Both the position numbers and the translations under genes were made by a program. A stretch of DNA of 64,000 nt. It comes from JAKACA01 sp050010115. GTDB taxonomy: Bacteria; Actinomycetota; Acidimicrobiia; Acidimicrobiales; Bog-793. Positions 57,302-64,000 of this stretch are shown here, one piece after another; the first letter of the stretch is position 1, and each line of letters begins with the position of its first letter. A model generated the notes under the pieces. The model was not told the DNA's origin and ran no database searches. It saw nothing but the letters and a program-made list of their open reading frames with translations. The DNA lies in the NCBI GenBank assembly GCA_050010115.1, contig JBEKLQ010000001.1:75766-139765 (forward strand). The letters are read 5' to 3'.

Positions 57302-57308
57302 AGGGGCG

Positions 57309-58181
57309 ATGACCCGCATCACAACGCTGCTCGGGGGCGAGCGCTGCGTGTCGATCGAGCTCTGGCCGCCGCGCAACGCCACTTCCGAACAGCGGCTGGA
57401 GAAGGCCCTCGGCGAGCTCGAACAGCTGCACCCATCATTCATCTCCATCACCTACGGCGCCGGTGGCTCGACTCGCGAGCGCACGCACGAGCTCGTCGTG
57501 AGGTTGCAAGCCCGGGGCCGCAGCGTCCCGATGGCCCACCTCGTCTGCGCCGCCCACACCCGCGGTGAGCTCTCCGAGATCCTCACCGCCTATCGGGAGG
57601 CCGGGATCGAGAACGTCTTGGCGCTGCGTGGCGACCCGCCGCTTGGCGGGGGGGATCACTACTTCGAAGGTGAGCTCGTGCACGCCATCGAGCTGGCGGA
57701 GCTGGCCAAGGACGTCGGCGACTTCTGCGTCGGTGTGGCGGCGCACCCGCAAGGGCATCCGGACTCGCCCGACCGCTCGAGCGATCTCGCCTACCTGGCT
57801 CAGAAGCTGGAGGTCGCCGATTTCGCCATCACCCAGTTCTTCTTCAAATCGAGTGACTACTTCGCCCTCGTCGACGAGCTCTCACGGCTCGGCGTGGATC
57901 GCCCGATCGTGCCGGGGGTCATGCCGATCACCAACGCCCGGACCGTGGCGAGGATGGCCGAGATGTCCGGCAGCGCCGTTCCGGCGGATCTTGCTACCAG
58001 GATCAACGCCGTGGCCGATCAGCCAGACGAGGTCCACAGGATCGGCGTCGAGGTGGCGACCGGGCTCTGTGACGAGCTGCTCGCCGCAGGCGTGCCCGGG
58101 CTGCACTTCTACACGATGAACCAGTCTCGGGCGACGATCGAGGTCTGCTCGAACCTCGGAATCGGGGCACCGGTCGGCTGA
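57309..58181 (+). CDS. metF: Methylenetetrahydrofolate reductase
   Basis: The flavoenzyme makes 5-methyl-THF for methionine synthesis. At 290 residues it has the bacterial MetF barrel: VSIELWPPRNATSEQRLE (catalytic Glu), SITYGAGGSTRERTHE, NVLALRGDPP, HPQGHPDS and the C-terminal GVPGLHFYTMNQS. No ribosome-binding site precedes the ATG strongly. It connects to the folate genes purN, purH and folD 10 kb away, supporting a formerly continuous one-carbon neighbourhood. Confidence 0.96.
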   Translation: MTRITTLLGGERCVSIELWPPRNATSEQRLEKALGELEQLHPSFISITYGAGGSTRERTHELVVRLQARGRSVPMAHLVCAAHTRGELSEILTAYREAGIENVLALRGDPPLGGGDHYFEGELVHAIELAELAKDVGDFCVGVAAHPQGHPDSPDRSSDLAYLAQKLEVADFAITQFFFKSSDYFALVDELSRLGVDRPIVPGVMPITNARTVARMAEMSGSAVPADLATRINAVADQPDEVHRIGVEVATGLCDELLAAGVPGLHFYTMNQSRATIEVCSNLGIGAPVG

Positions 58182-58305
58182 GGCCCGAGCGTCGGTTGTC
58201 GACCGCGATCTCTACGCCGAGCCCGCCGCCGCCTCGTAAGTCTCGTGATCGGGCACGCCCAGGGCGGGGGGCAGCCGGCGGTGGGACCACCGTGTCGCCT
58301 TCCCG

Positions 58306-58311
58306 TAGGCT
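58306..58311 (+). promoter_or_regulatory. -10 element (TAGGCT) for a leaderless icd transcript
   Basis: TAGGCT ends 7 nt before the ATG at 58319 with no Shine-Dalgarno between. It lies in the 137-bp metF-icd spacer and argues for 58319 rather than the frame opening at 58196. Confidence 0.5.
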
Positions 58312-58318
58312 CCGGGTC

Positions 58319-59515
<1,197 letters not shown>

Positions 59516-59530
59516 GGCGCCGAGCCGGAG

Positions 59531-59536
59531 TATCGT
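59531..59536 (+). promoter_or_regulatory. Candidate -10 (TATCGT) before mdh
   Basis: TATCGT ends 8 nt before the GTG at 59545 in the short icd-mdh gap. It fits TAnnnT; no Shine-Dalgarno is seen. Confidence 0.35.
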
Positions 59537-59544
59537 CACTCGCC

Positions 59545-60549
59545 GTGACCGATTCCTCGCCTGCCACCAGCCAACCCGTTCACGTCACCGTCACCGGGGC
59601 AGCCGGACAGATCGGGTACGCGTTGTTGTTCCGGATCGCTTCGGGCCAGTTGCTCGGTCCGGATCAGCCGGTCGTGCTCCGGCTGCTCGAGATCGAGCCC
59701 GCTATGAAGGCCCTCGAGGGTGTTGTCATGGAGCTCGGCGACTGCGCGTTCCCGTTGCTGGCGGACATCGAGTCGACCACGGACCTGGCGACGGGCTTCG
59801 ATGGGACTTCGTGGGCTCTGCTCGTCGGCTCCATCCCCCGCAAAGCCGGCATGGAGCGCAAGGATCTCCTTGGGATCAACGGCGGCATCTTCAAACCACA
59901 AGGCCGGGCCATCGCGGAGAACGCCGCCCCGGACATCCGGGTGCTCGTTGTCGGCAACCCGTGCAACACGAACTGCCTGATCGCCCGATCGAACGCTCCG
60001 GAGATACCGGCCGACCGCTGGTTCGCCATGACAAGGCTCGACGAGAACCGATCGAAGTCCCAGCTGGCGAAGCGGGCTGGGGTGCCGGTGGAACACGTCA
60101 CGAACATGGCGATCTGGGGCAACCACTCGGCCACCCAGTATCCCGACTTCGAGAACGCCTTCGTCGGTGGGCGTCCGGCGCCGGAGGTGATCGGCGACAT
60201 GGCCTGGCTCCAGGGTGAGTTCATCACGACAGTGCAGAAACGGGGCGCGGCCATCATCGATGCTCGCGGCCTGTCTTCGGCTGCGTCGGCGGCGAACGCG
60301 GCGATCGACTCCGTGGTGAGCGCCAGCTCAGCGACCTCGGCGGGCGACTGGACGTCGGTCGCGGTCGTCTCCAGGGGCGAGTACGGCGTGCCCGAGGGCT
60401 TGCAGTTCGGCTTCCCGGTGCGCTCCGACGGCTCGAGCTGGGAGGTCGTCGAGGGACTCGAGCACAGTGCATTCGCCGCCGAGCGCATCCGGCTCACGAC
60501 CGAGGAGCTGTTGGCCGAGAAAGCCGAGGTGGCCGAGCTGCTCGGCTGA
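59545..60549 (+). CDS. mdh: Malate dehydrogenase
   Basis: The enzyme interconverts malate and oxaloacetate. At 334 residues it is the cytosolic-like MDH group: VTVTGAAGQIGYALLFRIASGQLLG (cofactor loop), SIPRKAGMERKDLLGING (substrate arginines), VGNPCNTNC, AMTRLDENRSKSQLA and the catalytic His in AIWGNHSATQYPD. GTG 59545 fits the family start; the frame opening at 58525 is shadow. A Ser/Ala-rich stretch (SSAASAANAAIDSVVSASSATSAG) enlarges one loop near residue 250. Confidence 0.96.
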   Translation: MTDSSPATSQPVHVTVTGAAGQIGYALLFRIASGQLLGPDQPVVLRLLEIEPAMKALEGVVMELGDCAFPLLADIESTTDLATGFDGTSWALLVGSIPRKAGMERKDLLGINGGIFKPQGRAIAENAAPDIRVLVVGNPCNTNCLIARSNAPEIPADRWFAMTRLDENRSKSQLAKRAGVPVEHVTNMAIWGNHSATQYPDFENAFVGGRPAPEVIGDMAWLQGEFITTVQKRGAAIIDARGLSSAASAANAAIDSVVSASSATSAGDWTSVAVVSRGEYGVPEGLQFGFPVRSDGSSWEVVEGLEHSAFAAERIRLTTEELLAEKAEVAELLG

Positions 60550-60596
60550 CGGTCGACTCCGGAGGCGGCGGGGTCTCGTGGCCCGGTCGCGCCACC

Positions 60597-60610
60597 GGTA
60601 CCGGGGTACC
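60597..60610. promoter_or_regulatory. Palindromic GGTACC-GG-GGTACC near the Wzz/BY-kinase promoter
   Basis: Two GGTACC sites flank GG and cover the position where a -35 would lie for the TACAAT -10. It is a possible operator for a regulator of polysaccharide synthesis; a chance pair is not excluded. Confidence 0.3.
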
Positions 60611-60622
60611 TGAATCGTGTTC

Positions 60623-60628
60623 TACAAT
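60623..60628 (+). promoter_or_regulatory. -10 element (TACAAT) for a leaderless Wzz/BY-kinase transcript
   Basis: TACAAT ends 7 nt before the ATG at 60636. It is close to the TATAAT consensus, and no Shine-Dalgarno is present. Confidence 0.5.
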
Positions 60629-60635
60629 CTCGGCC

Positions 60636-62321
60636 ATGTCTCCGAGTGAGCCTCTTCAGCTCACCGACTACCTCCGCCTCATTCTCCGGCGTATCTGGTG
60701 GGTAGTTGGTGTCACCGCACTGTTCCTGGCCGCAGCGGTGGGCTATACCCTTGTCGCGACGCCGGAGTACACAGCGACCGCGACGGTGCAAGCCAAGTTG
60801 CCGACCGACCTCCCCAGCAACTCTGGGCAGCAGACTCCGGTCGGGACGGTCAGCACTCAGCAGCTCCAGACGGACATAGCGCAAATCAAGAGCGGCCCCG
60901 TCCGAGCAGCCGTGGCGCTCGCTTTGAAGGAACCGAAGGGATCCCCACCGCCCCCGGTCGCCACCGCTGCCGCCAGTGGTACCGACCTGATCTCGATGGC
61001 TTGCACCAACCCCTCGGCGAAGGTGGCGGCCAGCTGCGCGAACGCGTATGCGACGGCGTTCGTGGCGTATGCCAAATCTCAGGACGTGGCGGCGCTCACA
61101 GCTGAGGAGGCACCGGTCAAGATCGACTTGAATAATGCTGCCACTGAGATCGCCAAGTTCAGCAAAGAAACGACCAAGGGCGGCAAGATTAACCAGTCCG
61201 CCCTGGCACAGGAGCAGGCGTGGGTACAGCTGGAAGCGCAGTACCAGGCCGAGTACAACCAGCTCGTCGTCGAGGCCCAGACCGCCAACGGTGGAGTGAT
61301 CCCCGATTCCTCGGCGACTGCCCCGGCCTCCCCGAGCTCGCCCAAATCCACCCGTGACGTCACCATCGGCGGAGGCATCGGCCTCATCCTCGGACTCTGC
61401 CTGGCCGTCATCCTCGATACCCTCGACGACCGCGTCCGCTCGAAGGAGGACGTCGACCGGTCCTACCCGGGCCTGTCGATGCTGGGCTTCATCCCCTACG
61501 TCGACACCTGGAAGACCGTGGACCGCCCTTACCTCGTCGCTCAGGACGCTCCGCTCTCGCCGCCGACCGAGGCCTACCGCACGCTTCGCACGGCTATCGA
61601 GTTCGCTCGCCTGAACCGGGACATCCGGTCCCTCGTCGTCACCAGCTCGATGGCGCTCGAAGGAAAGACCGCCACCGTCTCGAACCTGGCCGTGATCTTC
61701 GCAAAAGCCGGCCAGCGCGTCTGTGTCGTGTCGGGCGACCTCCGCCGTCCTCGTATGGGCGAGTTCTTCGCGTCCGAGGAGATCCCGGGTCTCACCTCGA
61801 TCGCACTCGGCACGGCGGACTTCGACGAAGCGCTACAGGAGGTCGAGAACGTGCCGGGGCTGTACTTCCTCGGTACTGGGCCGATCCCCACGGAGCCTGC
61901 CGAGTTCCTGTCTGCCAAGCGCACCGTCGAGATCTTCCAAGAGCTCCGAGAGCGCTTCGACCTCGTCCTCATTGACACGCCGCCCGTGCTCCCGGTCACC
62001 GACGCCCTGCTCATGGGACGTTGCGCCGACGGGATCCTCCTGGTTGTCACCGCAGGCCGGACGCGCCGCCGGGGTCTTGCCCGGGTTCGCGAGCTGATCG
62101 AGCAGACGAACCTGCCCGTGATCGGTGGGGTCCTCAACGGTACGAAAGCCGGTGGCTCGGGTTACGGCTACGGCTACGGCTACGGGTACGGCTACGGGTA
62201 CGGCTACGGCGACTACAAGCCGCGGACCAGCACCTCGACGGGCGGTTCCAGGCGTGCCTCGAAGGACGCCAAGCCGTCACGGCGCGGCCGTGACGGCGAC
62301 CGGCGCAGCAACGCGGGCTGA
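60636..62321 (+). CDS. Polysaccharide co-polymerase / BY-kinase fusion (Wzz-CapB type)
   Basis: This 561-residue protein controls chain length and export of surface polysaccharide. It has TM1 at about 20-41, an extracytoplasmic Wzz region, and TM2 at about 243-260 after a Pro/Ser stretch. The BY-kinase domain follows: EAYRTLRTAIEFA, Walker A SSMALEGKT (337-345), Walker A' VCVVSGDLRRP (362-372) and Walker B FDLVLIDTPP (441-450). The first Asp of the usual A' DxD is Ser366. The C-terminal autophosphorylation tail is an exact (YG)8 repeat followed by DY (510-527), nine tyrosines in all. The DNA tract is 62163-62210. Confidence 0.92.
   Translation: MSPSEPLQLTDYLRLILRRIWWVVGVTALFLAAAVGYTLVATPEYTATATVQAKLPTDLPSNSGQQTPVGTVSTQQLQTDIAQIKSGPVRAAVALALKEPKGSPPPPVATAAASGTDLISMACTNPSAKVAASCANAYATAFVAYAKSQDVAALTAEEAPVKIDLNNAATEIAKFSKETTKGGKINQSALAQEQAWVQLEAQYQAEYNQLVVEAQTANGGVIPDSSATAPASPSSPKSTRDVTIGGGIGLILGLCLAVILDTLDDRVRSKEDVDRSYPGLSMLGFIPYVDTWKTVDRPYLVAQDAPLSPPTEAYRTLRTAIEFARLNRDIRSLVVTSSMALEGKTATVSNLAVIFAKAGQRVCVVSGDLRRPRMGEFFASEEIPGLTSIALGTADFDEALQEVENVPGLYFLGTGPIPTEPAEFLSAKRTVEIFQELRERFDLVLIDTPPVLPVTDALLMGRCADGILLVVTAGRTRRRGLARVRELIEQTNLPVIGGVLNGTKAGGSGYGYGYGYGYGYGYGYGDYKPRTSTSTGGSRRASKDAKPSRRGRDGDRRSNAG
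62163..62216 (+). repeat. (TAC GGN)8 repeat encoding the Tyr-Gly tail
   Basis: Eight consecutive TAC-GGC/GGG codon pairs are followed by GAC TAC. The unit is 6 bp and in frame, so copy-number change would alter the number of phosphorylatable tyrosines without a frame shift. Confidence 0.95.
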
Positions 62322-62329
62322 GCCCCCCA

Positions 62330-63730
62330 GTGTCCACCACGGCGGCCGTGGCGCGCGTGGCGCGGGCGACTCACCATGCGACCCTTCCGCTCGAGGCCAA
62401 GCTGGTCGTCGTCGTGGCGGCTCTCGACAACATCGGCACCACGACGACCCTGGCGTCGTCGCTGTCGCTGTCGTCGGTCGTGACGCTGGTCGCGACCGTC
62501 GGGCTCCTCGTCATGTGGTTGCCGGCCCGCATGAGACGGTTGAACGAGACTGAGCCCCGCGTCGCCCGGGCTCTGGCCCGCGACAAGTCCAGAGAGCTGC
62601 CGAGGCCGCTGTGGCTGTGGTTCGTCTGGGTCCTGCTGTCGTTCAGCTGGAATCATTCCGTCGGCAAGTACTCGTTCCAGAACCTGTGCGTCTACGCGGG
62701 GTTCATGTTCACCGCCGACCTATTGGCGCGCCACGCCAGCCTGGAGTTCGGCAAGCGGCTGGTCCGAGCGCTGATGTGGGTCGTGTTGATCATCAGCGCC
62801 GTGTATCTGTTCAGCGTCGTCCAGTATGGGCTCGACAACGTCGTCGTGCTGCGAGCCCGCGGGACGGCGATGGAGGAAGCCATGCTGGCCGGAACCGCCG
62901 TGCTGGCGTGGCGCGGCCTACGCGTGCCGATCGGGCGGATCGTCCCGATCGTGCTCCTGCTGTCGGTCACCTTGTCGCTGTCCCGCATGTCGCTGGCAAT
63001 CTCGGTCCTCGCCGCCGCCTGTGCGTTCGCGGTCAGCGGCCGCCGACGGACGCTCATGAGCAAGCGGACGTTCCTTCGCCTCCTCGCCGGCGTCGCCGCG
63101 GCGGGCTCCATCTTCACCTACCTCGCGTTCAAGTGGGCGCCGCTGCACAACCGGTTCTTCGGGGGCGACCGGGCGACCGTGGGTGGCGTGACCATCAACA
63201 CGAGTGGGCGCCTCACGATCTGGAGGTTGTTGTGGGACAACGCCTGGAGCTCGACCACCCACGTCCTCATCGGGCAAGGTGCTGCGAGCTCCGAGCTCTT
63301 CCTTCAGCGCCTCAGCCTCAACGCCGCCTCGGGGCATCAGGTCGCTGACCCGCACAACGACTTCCTCCGGATGTTCTACGACTTCGGTGCCGTGGGTTTC
63401 GTGCTCTTCGGGATCGGCATGGTCATGCTGGCGGTCCGGGCCTATCGCTGGGCGAACGAGGAGCCCGACCGCCAGATCGCCACCCTGCACTGGGCGAGCT
63501 TCTTGGCCACCTGCGGGCTGCTCGGAGCCATGATCACGGACAACGGCGTCACCTACAGCTTCTGCATGTTCCCCTACGGTGCGCTGGTCGGGCTCAGCAT
63601 GGGATTGGCTCGTAACCGGGCCGCGCAGCTGGCTTTGTCTGAGGTGGAGGTGCAGGTGCAGCCCCAAGTGCCGGAGTCGCCCGACGAAGGGCGGTTACCG
63701 GGTCCTCGATTGTGGCCTTCATCGGCGTGA
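62330..63730 (+). CDS. O-antigen ligase / Wzy-like polymerase
   Basis: This 466-residue protein has about ten to twelve transmembrane segments. The large periplasmic loop ends with SGRLTIWRLLWDNAW and the Wzy_C motif DPHNDFLRMFYDFGAVGFVLF, in which the His is catalytic in ligases. It would polymerise lipid-linked repeats or attach the chain to an acceptor. It follows the co-polymerase by 8 bp and is probably co-transcribed. A polar C-terminal tail of repeats (VEVQVQPQVPESPD) is unusual. The GTG start at 62330 has no alternative nearby that keeps the first segment. Confidence 0.83.
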   Translation: MSTTAAVARVARATHHATLPLEAKLVVVVAALDNIGTTTTLASSLSLSSVVTLVATVGLLVMWLPARMRRLNETEPRVARALARDKSRELPRPLWLWFVWVLLSFSWNHSVGKYSFQNLCVYAGFMFTADLLARHASLEFGKRLVRALMWVVLIISAVYLFSVVQYGLDNVVVLRARGTAMEEAMLAGTAVLAWRGLRVPIGRIVPIVLLLSVTLSLSRMSLAISVLAAACAFAVSGRRRTLMSKRTFLRLLAGVAAAGSIFTYLAFKWAPLHNRFFGGDRATVGGVTINTSGRLTIWRLLWDNAWSSTTHVLIGQGAASSELFLQRLSLNAASGHQVADPHNDFLRMFYDFGAVGFVLFGIGMVMLAVRAYRWANEEPDRQIATLHWASFLATCGLLGAMITDNGVTYSFCMFPYGALVGLSMGLARNRAAQLALSEVEVQVQPQVPESPDEGRLPGPRLWPSSA

Positions 63731-63826
63731 CGCGCAGCGGTCGCGCCGAGCGCGCCTCGCCATGAGGCGGGTGACGCTTGAGAAGTCCCCGGGCGCCAAA
63801 CCTCCACCGACAGAGATATCGGTTCG

Positions 63827-64000
63827 ATGAGGGCAGTCCTGTTTCGCCCGAAGGACGGCGAGATCACGGTGGAGGAAATCCCGGCACCACGCCCGGGGCC
63901 CGGGCAGGTGCTCGTCCGCAACCACTTCTCCCTGATCAGCGCCGGCACCGAGCGCGCCCGCCTCGAGACCGGCCGCGAGTCGCTCATCGGCAAAGCGCGC
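63827..64000 (+). CDS. Bi-domain dehydrogenase (MDR/Gfo-Idh type), N-terminal part (partial)
   Basis: Only the first 58 residues are in the window. They read MRAVLFRPKDGEITVEEIPA, then GQVLVRNHFSLISAGTERARLETGRESLIGKAR, and run off the right edge. This matches the start of proteins that fuse a zinc-type alcohol dehydrogenase to a Gfo/Idh oxidoreductase, commonly found in surface-polysaccharide loci. The SLISAGTER segment is the best indicator. Without the rest, the fusion itself cannot be confirmed. It lies 96 bp after the ligase gene. Confidence 0.75.
   Translation, partial: MRAVLFRPKDGEITVEEIPAPRPGPGQVLVRNHFSLISAGTERARLETGRESLIGKAR

Overview
The window (about 67% GC by impression, rich in GTG starts and 1-4 bp start/stop overlaps) looks like chromosome from a high-GC actinobacterium. 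The best guess is an Acidimicrobiia-type lineage. The reasons are the actinobacterial order of the S10/spc/alpha ribosomal clusters followed by truA-rplM-rpsI-glmM, extended L22 and S3 proteins, the alr-hydrolase-udg-tsaE-tsaB-rimI-tsaD block, and a protein with two GWWxASDGxWYPP repeats. This assignment is an inference; no rRNA gene is present.

Layout. (1) 1-14187: the 3' end of rpsS, then L22, S3, L16, L29, S17, L14, L24, L5, S14, S8, L6, L18, S5, L30, L15, SecY, Adk, Map, IF-1, L36, S13, S11, S4, RpoA, L17 and TruA. (2) 14180-15347: a separately promoted rplM-rpsI unit with a structured leader and a 15-bp minisatellite. (3) 15358-28400: cell-wall precursor and metabolite-repair genes (glmM, glmS, acpS, nnr, alr), a hydrolase, a type 4 UDG, the t6A genes with rimI, and CIRCE-controlled groES-groEL. 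(4) 28514-38603: a Nudix hydrolase, a YfhO-like and a DUF2142-like membrane protein, a GuaB3-like protein, the PcrA/UvrD helicase and a GT-C-type membrane protein. (5) 38731-48296: a B12-binding domain protein, sucCD, ilvA, an SHMT-like gene, a repeat-bearing membrane protein, purN, purH and folD. (6) 48578-57271: an accessory island of glycosyltransferases and sulfotransferases, including a sulfotransferase fused to a Wzx-like flippase, bordered by an SDR gene. (7) 57309-60549: metF, icd and mdh. (8) 60636-64000: a Wzz/BY-kinase fusion, an O-antigen-ligase/Wzy-like protein and the start of a bi-domain dehydrogenase.

How it fits together. Regions 6 and 8 together carry the parts of a Wzx/Wzy-type export route: GT2 and GT4 transferases, a flippase, a polymerase/ligase and a co-polymerase tyrosine kinase. 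They also carry four sulfotransferase domains. The inferred product is a sulfated surface polysaccharide. It is interrupted by central-metabolism genes (metF, icd, mdh) that probably mark the ancestral neighbourhood. The fused sulfotransferase-flippase is the most unusual single gene.

Regulation visible in the sequence: a perfect HrcA/CIRCE operator before groES, several terminator-like hairpins, and a recurrent TAGGCT/TAGCAT-type -10 hexamer placed 6-9 nt before start codons, which suggests frequent leaderless transcription. No tRNA, rRNA, CRISPR array, insertion sequence or integrase was found. All assignments come from reading the sequence; no database search was run.
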